DNA from: Cupriavidus sp. D39
GTDB taxonomy: Bacteria; Pseudomonadota; Gammaproteobacteria; Burkholderiales; Burkholderiaceae
Assembly: GCF_026627925.1 (NCBI RefSeq)
Contig: NZ_JAPNLE010000009.1
Location: 5,208,001 to 5,272,000 of the forward strand
Length of the DNA stretch: 64,000 nucleotides
Direction: 5' to 3'
The notes under the pieces are model-generated. The model had not been told where the DNA came from. It was given only the letters and a program-made list of their open reading frames with translations, and ran no database searches. Position numbers and translations under genes: made by a program. Positions 36,579 through 47,379 of this stretch are shown here, piece after piece. Numbering within the stretch: position 1 is the stretch's first letter; each line of letters begins with the position of its first letter.

Positions 36579-37411
36579 TGATGAAAGGCAAGGGCATGCA
36601 AAGCGAGTTGGTGGCAATCCCGTTCGACGGACGCCGTATCCAGGTGGAGATCCAGTGGCTGCGGCCAGAGCGCCACGAGCGCCCGCTGGTGGTCTTCCTG
36701 CACGAAGGGCTGGGCTCGATCAGCATGTGGCGCGATTATCCCGCCATGCTGTGCGAGGCCGGCGACTTTCGCGGGCTGGTGCTGTCGCGCTATGGCTATG
36801 GGCGCTCGACCCCGCGTCCCGCCGCGGAAAAGTGGGGCGTCGACTATATGCACCGCCAGGCGCGCGAGGCCCTGCCGGCGCTGTTCGACGCACTCGAGAT
36901 CGGGCCCGGCCGCAAACGTGGCAAGCCTTGGCTGTTCGGCCACAGCGACGGCGGCTCGATCGCACTGATCCATGCCGCGAGCTTTCCGCAGGCGGTAGAC
37001 GGCATCACCGTGCTGGCGCCGCATACCCTGGTCGAGGATGTCTCTGTGAGCAGCATCCAGGCCACTCGCGAGGCTTACCTGCAGACGGATCTGCGCAGCA
37101 AGCTGGCGCGCCACCACGACGATGTGGATTCCGCCTTCTGGGGCTGGAACGATATCTGGCTCGATCCGGCGTTCCGCGCCTTCGACCTGCGTCCGTTGCT
37201 GTCGGAGATCCGTTGTCCCGTGCTGGCGGTGCAGGGCGAGGACGACGAGTACGGCACCATGGCGCAGATTGAGGGTATCCATCGATATGCGCCACAAACC
37301 GTCCTGCTTAAACTCCCGCGATGCGGCCACTCGCCACACCGCGACCAGCCGGGGCCGTTGACGGACGCGGCGGTCAGGTTTATAACGGCACATACTTCAT
37401 ACCTAAAATAA
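36575..37411 (+). CDS. Alpha/beta hydrolase in the benzoate cluster
   Basis: A 278-residue alpha/beta-hydrolase with oxyanion segment HEGLGS, nucleophile elbow GHSDGG (Ser), an acidic residue near GEDDEYG and His in CGHSPHRDQ. ATG 36575 overlaps the ligase stop (ATGA), implying translational coupling. Relatives occur next to aryl-CoA ligases in several proteobacteria; a thioesterase or lactonase role in the pathway is possible but unproven. Confidence 0.88.
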   Translation: MMMKGKGMQSELVAIPFDGRRIQVEIQWLRPERHERPLVVFLHEGLGSISMWRDYPAMLCEAGDFRGLVLSRYGYGRSTPRPAAEKWGVDYMHRQAREALPALFDALEIGPGRKRGKPWLFGHSDGGSIALIHAASFPQAVDGITVLAPHTLVEDVSVSSIQATREAYLQTDLRSKLARHHDDVDSAFWGWNDIWLDPAFRAFDLRPLLSEIRCPVLAVQGEDDEYGTMAQIEGIHRYAPQTVLLKLPRCGHSPHRDQPGPLTDAAVRFITAHTSYLK

Positions 37412-37554
37412 TTCCGCGCCCCCCGCGCGTCGGCCTGCAGTTCCCCCGTCTGGCAGCTAGCGAGGTCTGCGAATGCCGCGAACGGATGGGAGCCCCGCAG
37501 GCTGGCGATGCCGGCCCAGGCGACGGAAGTCGGCTTGACCACCAGGAGACATCC

Positions 37555-38736
37555 ATGCATCGCTTCACATCGCGCGGGCTGGCCCCCGCATGCCTAGCCA
37601 TCGCTGCATCCCTTGCCTTCGCCGCGGGCGCCAATGCCCAGGGCACCGGCAAGATCAAGGTTGGCTTCATGCTGCCTTACACGGGCACCTATGCATCGCT
37701 GGGCAACGCCATCGAGAATGGCTTCAAGATGTACGTGCAGGAGCAGGGCGGCAAGCTGGGCGGGCGGGAGATCGAGTACTTCAAGGTGGACGACGAGTCC
37801 GATTCGGCCAAGTCGCCGGAGAACGCCACCAAGCTGATCAAGCGCGACCAGGTCGATGTGGTGGTGGGCACGGTGCACTCGGGCGTGCAGATGGGCATCG
37901 TCAAGGTGGCCAAGGAAAACAACACGCTGCTGATCATTCCCAACGCGGGCGTGGATGAAGCCACCGGCCCGCTGTGTGGCCCCAATATCTTCCGTTCCTC
38001 GTTCTCGAACTGGCAGCCGGGCTACGCCATGGGCCACGTGCTGGCCGAGCGCGGCATGAAGAAGGTGGTCACGCTGACGTGGAAATACGCAGCCGGGGAG
38101 CAGTCGATCAAGGGCTTCAAGGAAGCCTTCGAGGCCAAGGGCGGCAAGGTGGTGAAGGAGTTGAGCCTGCCGTTCCCCAACGTGGAATTCCAGGCGTTGA
38201 TCACGGAGGTTGCATCGATCAAGCCCGATGCGGTCTTCGTGTTCTTCGCCGGCGGCGGCGCCGTGAAATTCGTCAAGGACTGGGCCGCGGCAGGCCTCAA
38301 GGACAAGATCCCGCTCTACGCGTCAGGCTTCCTCACCGACGGCACGCTGGAGGCGCAGGGCGCCGCAGCGCAAGGCATCGAAACCACGCTGCACTATGCC
38401 GACGGCCTGTCCAACCCGCGCGACAAGAGCTTCCGCCTGGAATACGCCAAGGCCTACAAGCTGCAGCCTGATGTGTACGCCGTGCAGGGCTACGACGCCG
38501 CCCAGTTGCTGGCCGCCGGCGCCAGCGCGGTCAAGGGCGACATGAGCAAGAAGGCCGAGGTCATCAAGGCGATGGAGCAGACCAAGGTGGATAGCCCGCG
38601 CGGTGCTTTCACGCTGTCGAAGGCGCACAATCCGGTGCAGGATTTCTACCTGCGCAAGGTCGATGGCCGCGAGAACAAGCTGGGCGGCGTCGCGGTGAAA
38701 GCGCTGGCCGACCCGGCGCGCGGCTGCCGGCTCTGA
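37555..38736 (+). CDS. Liv-type ABC importer, substrate-binding protein
   Basis: A 393-residue periplasmic protein with a signal peptide (cleavage near ANA-Q, about residue 28) and a type I periplasmic-binding fold (IKVGFMLPYTGTYASLG). It is first of a five-gene importer set directly downstream of the benzoate-CoA ligase. The location suggests uptake of benzoate or a related aromatic acid, as found beside other box clusters. ATG 37555 follows CCAGGAGA and begins the signal peptide. Confidence 0.9.
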   Translation: MHRFTSRGLAPACLAIAASLAFAAGANAQGTGKIKVGFMLPYTGTYASLGNAIENGFKMYVQEQGGKLGGREIEYFKVDDESDSAKSPENATKLIKRDQVDVVVGTVHSGVQMGIVKVAKENNTLLIIPNAGVDEATGPLCGPNIFRSSFSNWQPGYAMGHVLAERGMKKVVTLTWKYAAGEQSIKGFKEAFEAKGGKVVKELSLPFPNVEFQALITEVASIKPDAVFVFFAGGGAVKFVKDWAAAGLKDKIPLYASGFLTDGTLEAQGAAAQGIETTLHYADGLSNPRDKSFRLEYAKAYKLQPDVYAVQGYDAAQLLAAGASAVKGDMSKKAEVIKAMEQTKVDSPRGAFTLSKAHNPVQDFYLRKVDGRENKLGGVAVKALADPARGCRL

Positions 38737-38849
38737 GCGGTTGAACGCAGTGGCCCGCCGCCGTCAAGGCGCCGGGCCGAAGTCCGGCCCGGCGCCTCTT
38801 GGCGGGCCGCATACCGCAACCGAGTTGCCGCTTTGCCGCATGGATATCC

Positions 38850-39716
38850 ATGGATATCGTTTCCTTTTTCATTCAGTGCCTTAACAGCATCCAGTACGGC
38901 TTGCTGCTCTTTCTTGTCGCGAGCGGCCTGACGTTGATCTTCGGCATCATGGGCGTGATCAACCTCGCCCATGGCAGCTTCTACATGCTGGGCGCCTACC
39001 TGGCCTTCACGCTGGCCGGGCTGACCGGCAGCCTGCTGATCGCCATTCCGCTGGGCATCGTGCTGGCGGTGGCGTTCGGCTATGTGCTGGAATGGGTGTT
39101 CTTCAGCTATCTCTACGAGCGCGAGCATCTCCAGCAGGTGCTGATGACCTACGGGCTCATCCTCGTGTTCGAGGAACTGCGCAGCATCCTGGTGGATGAC
39201 GACGTACATGGCGTGACCGTGCCGGCGATGCTCGACTGGTCGCTGCCGATCGGCAATGACATGACCTATCCGGTCTATCGCCTGTTTATCTCCGCGATCT
39301 GCCTGCTGGTGGCCGTGGCCATGTACCTGGTGATCCGTCGTACACGGCTTGGCATGATGATTCGCGCTGGCGCTACCAATCGCGAGATGGTGCAGTCGCT
39401 GGGCATCAACGTCACGGTGCTGTACCGCTTCGTGTTTGCGCTGGGCGTGGCCCTGGCGGTGCTGGCCGGCATGATCGCCGCGCCGGTGTCCTCGGTCTAT
39501 CCCGGCATGGGCAGCCAGGTGCTGATCGTGTGCTTCGTGGTGGTGGTGATCGGTGGCATCGGCTCGGTCAAGGGGGCCATGGTGGCCTCGCTGCTGCTAG
39601 GTTTCGTCGATACCTTCGGCAAGGTGTTCTGGCAGGAGGCCTCCGGCGTGCTGGTCTATCTGCTGATGGCACTCATCCTGCTCTGGAAACCCCAGGGCTT
39701 GTTCAAGGCGGGGTAG
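38850..39716 (+). CDS. Liv-type ABC importer permease (LivH family)
   Basis: A 288-residue inner-membrane protein with about eight transmembrane segments, containing GVINLAHGSFYMLGAY near residue 35, a LivH hallmark. Start at ATG 38850 fits the reading frame; a nearby ATG at 38840 is out of frame. It is second in the importer set. Confidence 0.92.
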   Translation: MDIVSFFIQCLNSIQYGLLLFLVASGLTLIFGIMGVINLAHGSFYMLGAYLAFTLAGLTGSLLIAIPLGIVLAVAFGYVLEWVFFSYLYEREHLQQVLMTYGLILVFEELRSILVDDDVHGVTVPAMLDWSLPIGNDMTYPVYRLFISAICLLVAVAMYLVIRRTRLGMMIRAGATNREMVQSLGINVTVLYRFVFALGVALAVLAGMIAAPVSSVYPGMGSQVLIVCFVVVVIGGIGSVKGAMVASLLLGFVDTFGKVFWQEASGVLVYLLMALILLWKPQGLFKAG

Positions 39717-39720
39717 GGAT

Positions 39721-40746
39721 ATGCCGAGCGATACCAATGCATTGGACGGCCCGGTGCGCGCGCGCACCGGCCCCATGCCCTGGCTGGGCGGACTGGGCTG
39801 GCTGGTGGCGTTTGCGATGCTGGCGGTGCTGCCGCTGCTGCTCAATTCGGATGGGCAGCGTTTTTATATCGAGCTGCTCAGCAAGGTCATGATCATGGCC
39901 ATCTTCGCGCTGTCGCTGCAGTTGCTGATCGGCTACACCGGGCTGGTCAGCCTGGGCCACGCGGCCTACTTCGCCATGGCCGCCTACGCCACCGCGATGA
40001 TGGCGCCGCAGGCCGGGCCGGGCAACGGCTGGCTATTGCTGCTGGGCGCGCTTGGCGCGGCGGCGCTGCTGGCGCTGGTGGTGGGGGCGCTGGTGCTGCG
40101 CACGCGCGGCATCTATTTCATCATGGTCACGCTGGCGTTCGCGCAGATGGTGTATTTCGTCTTTCACGACACCAAGATCGCGGGCGGCAGCGACGGTACC
40201 TATATCTACTTCCGGCCGGAGTTCGGCCTGCTGGGGGCGCACCCGTTCGACGTGAACGACGTCACGCATTTCTACTGGCTGGTGCTCGGCGCGCTGGTGC
40301 TCACGGTGGCGGGGCTGGCGGTGGTGCTGCGCTCGCGCTTCGGCCATGCGCTGGTGGGCATCAAGCATAACGAGCAGCGCATGCGCGCCGCCGGCTATGC
40401 CACCTATCGCTACCAGCTTGGCGCATTCGTGGTGGCCGGCACCTTTGCTGGCCTGGCGGGCTACCTGTATGCCATCCAGTACGGCTTCGTCAATCCGGAG
40501 ATCGCGTCCTGGCACCAGTCCGGCAACGCCATGCTGATGGTGATCCTGGGTGGCGCCGGCAGCCTGGCAGGCGCGGTGCTTGGGGCCTTCTCCTTCGTCT
40601 TGCTCGCCGAGTGGTTCAGCACGCTGACCAAGCACTGGCAGTTGCTGATGGGCGGCTTTGTCATCGTGGCGGTGGCCTTGCTGCCGCATGGACTGATCAG
40701 CCTGGCCCGTGGTGTCGCGCGCCAGCGCGAAGGAGGATCCCGATGA
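39721..40746 (+). CDS. Liv-type ABC importer permease (LivM family)
   Basis: A 341-residue inner-membrane protein with LivM features (GYTGLVSLGHAAYFAMAAY near residue 72) and about nine transmembrane segments. It starts 4 nt after the LivH-type gene and overlaps the next gene by 4 nt, so translation is coupled. Confidence 0.92.
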   Translation: MPSDTNALDGPVRARTGPMPWLGGLGWLVAFAMLAVLPLLLNSDGQRFYIELLSKVMIMAIFALSLQLLIGYTGLVSLGHAAYFAMAAYATAMMAPQAGPGNGWLLLLGALGAAALLALVVGALVLRTRGIYFIMVTLAFAQMVYFVFHDTKIAGGSDGTYIYFRPEFGLLGAHPFDVNDVTHFYWLVLGALVLTVAGLAVVLRSRFGHALVGIKHNEQRMRAAGYATYRYQLGAFVVAGTFAGLAGYLYAIQYGFVNPEIASWHQSGNAMLMVILGGAGSLAGAVLGAFSFVLLAEWFSTLTKHWQLLMGGFVIVAVALLPHGLISLARGVARQREGGSR

Positions 40747-41573
40747 ACGCACCCGTACCTGCACCGGTCTTGTCGGCCCGCAAGCTGACGCGCCGCTTTG
40801 GTGGCCTCACCGCGGTGGGCGACGTGGACCTGGACCTGGCCTTGCACGAGATCCATGCGGTGATCGGCACCAATGGCGCGGGCAAGTCCACGCTGATCAA
40901 TATGCTGTCGGGCGAACTGCCGCCTTCGTCGGGCGCGCTGCAATTGCAGGGGCGCGACGTGACCGGCTGGTCGCAGCCGCGCCTGGCGCGCGAGGGCGTG
41001 GGCCGCAGCTACCAGCGCAACAATATCTTCCTGCCGCTGACGGTGCGCGAGAACTGCCGCCTGGCGGCCCAGTCGCGCGCGCAGCGGGCCTGGCGGCTGT
41101 GGGAGGGCGCGCAGCGCTGCCGCACCAGCCGCGCGCTGGGCGACGAAGCCCTGGAGTGCGCCGGCCTGGCTGGCTGTGCGGATATCGTTGCCACGGCGCT
41201 GTCGCATGGCCAGAAGCGCCAGCTCGAGGTGGCGATGTGCCTGGCCACCCAGCCCACCGTCCTGCTGCTGGATGAGCCTTTGGCCGGCATGGGGGCGGAG
41301 GAGTCGGCGCGCATGCTTGCGCTGTTGCGTTCGCTGCGCGATGGCCATGCGGTGCTGCTGGTCGAGCACGACATGGAGGCGGTGTTCTCGGTCGCGGACC
41401 GGATCACGGTAATGGTCAACGGCACCGTGATCGCTTCGGGCAATCCCGACGCGATCCGTGTCAATCGCGAAGTCCAGCAGGCTTACCTGGGCGAGGACGG
41501 TGAGGACGCCGAGGACGGCGAGGCTGGGGCAGTCTCCCGCCAACCGGCCCTGCATGGGGAGCAGGCGGCATGA
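40743..41573 (+). CDS. Liv-type ABC importer ATPase (LivG family)
   Basis: A 276-residue ABC ATPase with Walker A GTNGAGKST, signature LSHGQKRQLEVAM and Walker B VLLLDEPLAGMG. The acidic/glycine tail is longer than usual. ATG 40743 overlaps the LivM stop; the upstream extension in frame is not homologous. Confidence 0.92.
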   Translation: MNAPVPAPVLSARKLTRRFGGLTAVGDVDLDLALHEIHAVIGTNGAGKSTLINMLSGELPPSSGALQLQGRDVTGWSQPRLAREGVGRSYQRNNIFLPLTVRENCRLAAQSRAQRAWRLWEGAQRCRTSRALGDEALECAGLAGCADIVATALSHGQKRQLEVAMCLATQPTVLLLDEPLAGMGAEESARMLALLRSLRDGHAVLLVEHDMEAVFSVADRITVMVNGTVIASGNPDAIRVNREVQQAYLGEDGEDAEDGEAGAVSRQPALHGEQAA

Positions 41574-42289
41574 GCGGGCAAAGCGAGATGATTGCCGCAC
41601 GCGGCGTGCATGCCTGGTATGGCAGCAGCCATGTCCTGCGCGGGATCGATTTCAGCGTCGGCGCAGGCGAGACCGTGGGCTTGCTGGGGCGCAACGGCAT
41701 GGGCAAGAGCACGCTGCTGCGGACCCTGCTTGGCCATGTGCGGCAGCGCGAGGGCACCATCCTCGCCGCCGGGCGCGACGTCTCCCGTGCGCAGCCGTAT
41801 GAAGTGGCGCGCCTGGGCGTGGCCTATGTGCCCGAAGGACGGGGCATCTTCCCCAATCTATCGGTGCGCGAGAACCTCTTGATGGCGGCGCGCAAAGGGC
41901 CGTCTGGCCGGATGGACTGGGACGAGGCAAGGGTGCTGGACCTGTTCCCGCGCCTCAAGGAGCGCCTTGGCCACGGCGGGCAGCAACTGTCCGGCGGCGA
42001 GCAGCAGATGCTGTCGATCGGCCGGGCCCTGATGACCAACCCCGACTGCCTGATCCTGGATGAGGCGACCGAAGGGCTGGCGCCGCGCATTGTCGCCGAG
42101 ATCTGGCAGGTCATTGCCACCGTGCGCGCCACCGGCATTGCGTCCGTGGTGGTGGATCGCAACTACCGTACGGTGCTGGCCAATGCCGATCGCGTGGTGG
42201 TGCTGGAAAAGGGCATGGTCGTCATGAACGGGCCTGCGGCCGAACTGACGGTGGACCCCGGCTTGCTGGACCGCTATCTTGGAGTCTGA
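41570..42289 (+). CDS. Liv-type ABC importer ATPase (LivF family)
   Basis: A 239-residue ABC ATPase with Walker A GRNGMGKST, signature LSGGEQQML and Walker B LILDEATEGLAP, the LivF pattern. It overlaps livG by 4 nt and is the last gene of the importer run. Confidence 0.93.
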   Translation: MSGQSEMIAARGVHAWYGSSHVLRGIDFSVGAGETVGLLGRNGMGKSTLLRTLLGHVRQREGTILAAGRDVSRAQPYEVARLGVAYVPEGRGIFPNLSVRENLLMAARKGPSGRMDWDEARVLDLFPRLKERLGHGGQQLSGGEQQMLSIGRALMTNPDCLILDEATEGLAPRIVAEIWQVIATVRATGIASVVVDRNYRTVLANADRVVVLEKGMVVMNGPAAELTVDPGLLDRYLGV

Positions 42290-42618
42290 TCGGCGTCTGA
42301 TCCGCGCCTAGTTGTGACTAAGTGCGCACAATCTGTGGCCGTGCAGCAACGTGCGTATCCCCCTATTCGTATGCAATTTGGTGGTCCACCCCGCGCAAGC
42401 GCTTGACCAGGCGGGACTTCCCTCGCATGCTTGCCACGTCACCAGCACGAGGCAGGTTTCTCAAGGCAGGATGCTCCCTAGTGGTCGTCACCCGGCACTT
42501 CATCTAGAATGGCGCGCGTTTGTGCAATGCAATAGCGGCGCGGTGCCGTTGCGCCATCTCAGGCGCACATACCGTGCGCCGATGCCGTTGCACGAGCCTT
42601 TCAACCTTACCTTTATCC
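42290..42618. other. Gene-free region upstream of kup
   Basis: A 329-nt gap with no convincing gene. It must contain the end of the importer operon and the kup promoter, but I find neither a clear terminator hairpin nor a near-consensus promoter. Confidence 0.4.
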
Positions 42619-44517
42619 ATGACCCAGCCCGCATCCAGTCATTATTTCGTCGAAAGTCCCAGCAAGCGAGCGCTGGTGATCGGGGCGATCGGCGTCGTCT
42701 TCGGCGATATCGGTACCAGCCCGTTGTACGCCCTGAAGGAGTGCTTCAGCACCGAGCACGGCATCCCCTTTAGCGAAGCCGCTGTCATGGGCATCATCTC
42801 CATGTTGTTCTGGGCGATGATCATCGTGGTGTCGCTCAAGTACGTGATGTTCGTCATGCGCGCCGACAACGACGGCGAGGGCGGCATCCTGGCCCTGATG
42901 GCGCTGGCGCTGCGTACCGCGGCGCCGCGCTCGCGCATGGCAAAGCTGCTGATGATGTTCGGCATCTTCGGCGCCTGCATGTTCTATGGCGACGCGGTGA
43001 TTACCCCGGCGATCTCGGTCTTGTCCGCGGTGGAGGGCCTGGAGATCGCCGCGCCCGGGCTGTCGCACTTCGTCATACCGATCACGCTGGTGATCCTCGT
43101 GGCCCTGTTCATGATCCAGCGCAGCGGCACCGCCGCCGTGGGCAAGCTGTTCGGGCCCATCATGATGGTGTGGTTCCTGGCGCTCGGCGCCCTGGGCGTG
43201 TACCACATGATGCATGTGCCCACGATCCTGATGGCAGTCAACCCGTACTATGCGGTGACCTTCCTGATGGAGCATTCGCTGCAGGCGTTCGTGGTGCTCG
43301 GCTCGGTGTTCCTGGTGCTGACCGGCGCCGAAGCGCTGTACGCGGACATGGGCCACTTTGGCATCCGGCCGATCCGCATGGGCTGGTTCGCGGTGGTCAT
43401 GCCATGCCTGATGCTGAACTATTTTGGCCAGGGCGCGATGCTGCTGCAGAACCCCGAAGCCATCAGCAACCCGTTCTACCTGATGGTGCCGCAGCCCCTG
43501 CTGATGCCCATGGTGCTGCTGGCCACGGGCGCCACGGTGATCGCCTCGCAGGCCGTCATCTCGGGCGCCTTCTCGCTGACCAGCCAGGCCATCCAGCTGG
43601 GCTTCGTGCCGCGCATGCGCATCCGCTACACCTCGGCTGCTGAAATCGGCCAGATCTACCTGCCGGTCATCAACTGGATCCTGCTGGTGCTGGTGGTGAT
43701 CGTGGTGGTGGCCTTCAAGAAGTCCGACAACCTGGCGGCCGCCTACGGTATCGCGGTGACGACCACCATGGTGATCACCACATTCCTGGCTGCCGTGGTC
43801 ATGCGCAATGTGTGGAAGTGGAACCCGGTCCTGGTGACCTTGATCGGCCTGACGTTCCTGCTGGTCGACCTGGCATTTTTCTCGGCCAACCTGCTCAAGA
43901 TCGCCGAGGGCGGCTGGTTCCCGCTGCTGATGGGCGCCACCGCCTTCTTCCTGCTGATGACCTGGCACAGCGGGCGCAAGCTGCTGCGCGCACGCAGCCT
44001 GGAAGATGGCATTCCGCTCGAGCCGTTTATCGGCGGCCTGCTGGCGCACCCGCCGCATCGGGTCGAAGGCACGGCCGTATTCCTGACCGGCAACACCGAG
44101 TCGGTACCGGTTTCGCTGCTGCACAACCTCAAGCACAACCGCGTGCTGCATGAGCGCGTGGTGTTCCTGAGCTTCGTCACGCGCGACGTGCCCTATGTGG
44201 ACGATGACCATCGCCTGACCTGCAAGGATCTTGGCGGCGGCGTGTTCATCCTCAAGTCCGAATACGGCTTCAAGGAAACGCCGGATGTGCAGCGGGTGCT
44301 GGACCTGGCCCAGCGCAAGCTCAACATGCAGTTCGAGCTGATGGAAACCTCGTTCTTCATCGCCCGCGAATCGGTGATTCCGTCGAAGCTGCCGGGTATG
44401 TCGATGTGGCGCGAAAGCCTGTTTGCCTGGATGCATCAGAACGGCGCCAAGCCCTCGGACTTCTTCCAGATTCCGGCTAACCGGGTGGTCGAGCTGGGGA
44501 CCAAGGTGGAGATCTGA
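42619..44517 (+). CDS. kup: Low-affinity potassium uptake protein Kup
   Basis: A 632-residue K+/H+ symporter of the KUP/HAK family. The N-terminal [20 protein letters not shown] motif is diagnostic; about twelve transmembrane segments follow, then a cytoplasmic C-terminal domain of some 170 residues. ATG 42619 (MTQPASS) is chosen because the upstream in-frame segment is cysteine/arginine-rich and unrelated. It is monocistronic. Confidence 0.95.
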   Translation: MTQPASSHYFVESPSKRALVIGAIGVVFGDIGTSPLYALKECFSTEHGIPFSEAAVMGIISMLFWAMIIVVSLKYVMFVMRADNDGEGGILALMALALRTAAPRSRMAKLLMMFGIFGACMFYGDAVITPAISVLSAVEGLEIAAPGLSHFVIPITLVILVALFMIQRSGTAAVGKLFGPIMMVWFLALGALGVYHMMHVPTILMAVNPYYAVTFLMEHSLQAFVVLGSVFLVLTGAEALYADMGHFGIRPIRMGWFAVVMPCLMLNYFGQGAMLLQNPEAISNPFYLMVPQPLLMPMVLLATGATVIASQAVISGAFSLTSQAIQLGFVPRMRIRYTSAAEIGQIYLPVINWILLVLVVIVVVAFKKSDNLAAAYGIAVTTTMVITTFLAAVVMRNVWKWNPVLVTLIGLTFLLVDLAFFSANLLKIAEGGWFPLLMGATAFFLLMTWHSGRKLLRARSLEDGIPLEPFIGGLLAHPPHRVEGTAVFLTGNTESVPVSLLHNLKHNRVLHERVVFLSFVTRDVPYVDDDHRLTCKDLGGGVFILKSEYGFKETPDVQRVLDLAQRKLNMQFELMETSFFIARESVIPSKLPGMSMWRESLFAWMHQNGAKPSDFFQIPANRVVELGTKVEI

Positions 44518-44569
44518 CGGCTGCCCCCCGGTTCGCATGGGGTAGTTTCGGCTTGGATAGCCTCACTTA

Positions 44570-44631
44570 ATGCCCGAGGGCTGCAAAATTCTTTGATATC
44601 GAGATTTTGTAGCCCTCGGGCATCGTTTTTT
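44570..44631. repeat. Long near-perfect inverted repeat after kup
   Basis: Two 20-bp arms (44570-44589 and 44604-44623) match at 19 of 20 positions around a 14-nt loop and are followed by six T. It may be the kup terminator, but the arms are unusually long and lie beside a hipA remnant, so it could also mark an inserted element. Confidence 0.75.
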
Positions 44632-44655
44632 GGTTGATGTTTGTCGCGTAGCGCG

Positions 44656-44754
44656 CTGCAGCAGTGGGCGCATCTGGCGTGGCACCTGCTGGTGAACTAT
44701 GTGGTTCGCAATGCCGATTGCCATGCGAAGAACATCGCCTTGACCGCCCGCTGA
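44656..44754 (+). pseudogene. hipA-like toxin remnant (C-terminal fragment)
   Basis: A 32-codon segment ending in TGA encodes LVNYVVRNADCHAKNIAL, the conserved HipA kinase motif NxDxHxKN. No start, nucleotide-binding region or HipB partner is present, and the remaining protein body is missing, so this is a decayed piece of a HipA-type toxin gene. It lies between the kup inverted repeat and the tex terminator. Confidence 0.7.
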
Positions 44755-44760
44755 AAGAAA

Positions 44761-44791
44761 AAAGCCCCTGTGCATGGCACAGGGGCTTTTT
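44761..44791. terminator. Terminator between the hipA remnant and tex
   Basis: A perfect 13-bp stem AAAGCCCCTGTGC / GCACAGGGGCTTT with loop ATG ends in a T run on the plus strand and, by symmetry, on the minus strand, where it lies 19 nt past the tex stop. Confidence 0.88.
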
Positions 44792-44809
44792 ACGTCAGCC
44801 GCGCGATGC

Positions 44810-47179
44810 TCAGCGCTTGAGCTTGGCGAAGGCCGCCGCCATGGCGCCGGACGGCTCCTCGCGGCGCTGGCCGCCACCGAAGCCCTTGCCCTGGCCGGGG
44901 CGCTGGCCCTGACCCTGGCGCGGCGCATTGCCGCGGTCCGTCTGGCCCGCACGCACCGGGCCCTGGCCGGGTTCGTCATCCAGGCGCATGGTCAGGCCAA
45001 TGCGGTTGCGCTTGACGTCCACCTCCATCACCTTGACCTTGACGATCTGGCCAGCCTTGACCGCTTCGTGCGCGTCCTTGATGAACTTGGTGGACAGGGC
45101 GGAGATGTGGACCAGTCCGTCCTGGTGCACGCCGATATCGACGAACGCGCCAAAGGCGGCAACGTTGGTGACCACGCCTTCGAGCACCATGCCCGGCTGC
45201 AGGTGCTTGATGTCTTCCACGCCGTCCTGGAAGTTGGCGGTCTTGAACTCGGGGCGCGGATCGCGGCCGGGCTTTTCCAGTTCGGAAAGGATGTCGCGCA
45301 CCGTCGGCAGGCCGAAGGTCTCGTCGGTGAAGGTGGTCGGCGACAGGCCGCGCAGCGCATCGCGATTGCCCATGACATCCGGCAGGCCCTTCTTGATATG
45401 GTCCAGGATGCGCTTGACCACAGGATAGGCTTCCGGGTGGACCGAGGAGCGGTCCAGCGGATTGTCGCCGTCGTTGACGCGCAGGAAGCCGGCGGCTTGC
45501 TCGAACGTCTTGTCGCCCAGGCGCGGCACCTTCTTGAGCGCGGCGCGATTGGGGAAGGCGCCGTTGGCATCGCGGTACTCGACGATATTGCGCGCCAGCA
45601 CCGTGTTCAGGCCGGACACGCGGGCCAGCAGCGGGGCCGAGGCGGTATTCACGTCCACGCCCACGGCGTTCACGCAGTCCTCCACCACGGCGTCCAGCGC
45701 GCGGGCCAGCTCGCGCTGGTTCACGTCATGCTGGTACTGGCCCACGCCGATCGATTTCGGATCGATCTTGACGAGTTCCGCCAGCGGATCCTGCAGGCGG
45801 CGAGCGATCGAGACCGCGCCACGGATCGACACGTCGAGGTCCGGGAATTCCTTGGCGGCCAGCTCCGATGCGGAGTAGACCGAGGCGCCGGCTTCGCTGA
45901 CCACGATCTTGGTCAGCTTGGCCTCGGGCAACGCCTTCATCAGGTCCAGTACCAGCTTGTCGGTTTCGCGGCTGGCGGTGCCATTGCCGATCGAGACCAG
46001 CATGACATTGTGCTGCTTGGCCATGCGCGCCAGCGTGGCGAGCGAGCCGTTCCAGTCGCGGCGCGGCTCGTGCGGGTAGATGGTGGCGGTGTCGATCAGC
46101 TTGCCGGTGGCGTCGACCACGGCCACCTTGCAGCCGGTGCGGATGCCTGGGTCGATGCCCATCACGGACTTCGGGCCAGCCGGCGCGGCCAGCAGCAGCT
46201 CGTGCAGGTTGCGGCCGAACACCTTGATGGCTTCGCCCTCGGCGGTTTCGCGCAGCTGGGTCAGCAGCTCGGTTTCCAGGTGCGGCTGCACCTTGACGCG
46301 CCAGCACCAGCGGCAGACATCGGCCAGCCACTTGTCGGCCGGGCGGTTCTGGTTCTGGATGCCGACATGGCGCGCGATCATGCCTTCGCACGGGTGCGGC
46401 ACCATGGCGTCCTGTTCCTCGCCCAGGCCGAGCTTGACCATCAGCACGCCGGCATTGCGGCCGCGGAACAGCGCCAGCGCGCGGTGGGACGGGATGGTGC
46501 GGATGGTTTCGCTGTATTCGTAGTAGTCGCGGAATTTTTCCTCTTCCGCGCCTTCCTTGCCTTCCATCACCGACGAGGTGACCAAGCCATTGCTCCACAG
46601 GTGCTCGCGTACCTTGCCGAGCAGTTCGGCGGTTTCGCCAAACTGTTCCGACAGGATGTCGCGCGCGCCATCCAGCGCGGCCTTGATGTCCGGCACGCCG
46701 CCGTCGGCGGTGGGGTTGCCGTTGACGTACTTGGCGGCCTCGGCCTGCGGGTCCAGCGTGGGGTCGGCCAGCAGCGCGAGCGCCAACGGCTCCAGCCCGC
46801 ATTCGCGGGCGATCTGGGCGCGGGTGCGACGCTTGGGCTTGTAGGGCAGGTAGAGATCTTCCAGGACCTGCTTGGTCTCTGCGCCTTCGACGGCTGCGCG
46901 CAGTTCGGGCGTCAGCTTGCCCTGTTCCTCGATCGAGGCGAGGATGGTGGCTCGGCGCTCTTCCATCTCGCGCAGATAGAGCAGGCGTTCTTCCAGGTTA
47001 CGCAGATGCGTGTCGTCCAGGTTGCCGGTCACTTCCTTACGATAGCGCGCAATGAACGGCACGGTCGCGCCTTCGTCGAGCAGTTCTACGGCCGCCGCCA
47101 CCTGGCGGGGTTGGACGGACAGTTCGGCCGCGATGAGCGACACGATCTTTTGCATGACGGAAGCTGGCAGAGTGGACAT
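44810..47179 (-). CDS. tex: Tex-family RNA-binding transcription accessory protein
   Basis: A 789-residue Tex/YhgF protein: N-terminal Tex helical region, a YqgF/RuvC-like domain in the middle ([17 protein letters not shown] at about 340), helix-hairpin-helix motifs, and a C-terminal S1 RNA-binding domain ([18 protein letters not shown]). A Gly/Gln/Arg-rich tail follows the S1 domain. Tex proteins associate with RNA polymerase and nucleic acids. ATG 47179 is the family start; ten upstream residues in frame are not conserved. Confidence 0.95.
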   Translation of the reverse strand: MSTLPASVMQKIVSLIAAELSVQPRQVAAAVELLDEGATVPFIARYRKEVTGNLDDTHLRNLEERLLYLREMEERRATILASIEEQGKLTPELRAAVEGAETKQVLEDLYLPYKPKRRTRAQIARECGLEPLALALLADPTLDPQAEAAKYVNGNPTADGGVPDIKAALDGARDILSEQFGETAELLGKVREHLWSNGLVTSSVMEGKEGAEEEKFRDYYEYSETIRTIPSHRALALFRGRNAGVLMVKLGLGEEQDAMVPHPCEGMIARHVGIQNQNRPADKWLADVCRWCWRVKVQPHLETELLTQLRETAEGEAIKVFGRNLHELLLAAPAGPKSVMGIDPGIRTGCKVAVVDATGKLIDTATIYPHEPRRDWNGSLATLARMAKQHNVMLVSIGNGTASRETDKLVLDLMKALPEAKLTKIVVSEAGASVYSASELAAKEFPDLDVSIRGAVSIARRLQDPLAELVKIDPKSIGVGQYQHDVNQRELARALDAVVEDCVNAVGVDVNTASAPLLARVSGLNTVLARNIVEYRDANGAFPNRAALKKVPRLGDKTFEQAAGFLRVNDGDNPLDRSSVHPEAYPVVKRILDHIKKGLPDVMGNRDALRGLSPTTFTDETFGLPTVRDILSELEKPGRDPRPEFKTANFQDGVEDIKHLQPGMVLEGVVTNVAAFGAFVDIGVHQDGLVHISALSTKFIKDAHEAVKAGQIVKVKVMEVDVKRNRIGLTMRLDDEPGQGPVRAGQTDRGNAPRQGQGQRPGQGKGFGGGQRREEPSGAMAAAFAKLKR

Positions 47180-47379
47180 CAGGAAAACAGTCGGTCGAAA
47201 GCGGGGCATTTTGCCACAAGCTTGGCGCCCCGCGGCGGGGCGCTTTGGGCGGGGGCTGCCTGCGTGACCCGGGGTGCCCGCAGGGGCGGTGGCGCGGCGT
47301 GAGGATGCCGGCCGGCTTGTATGTCAACAAGCGTGGCAACATGCGCGGCAACCGGCGGGGCGGATGTTAGAATCCAAGC

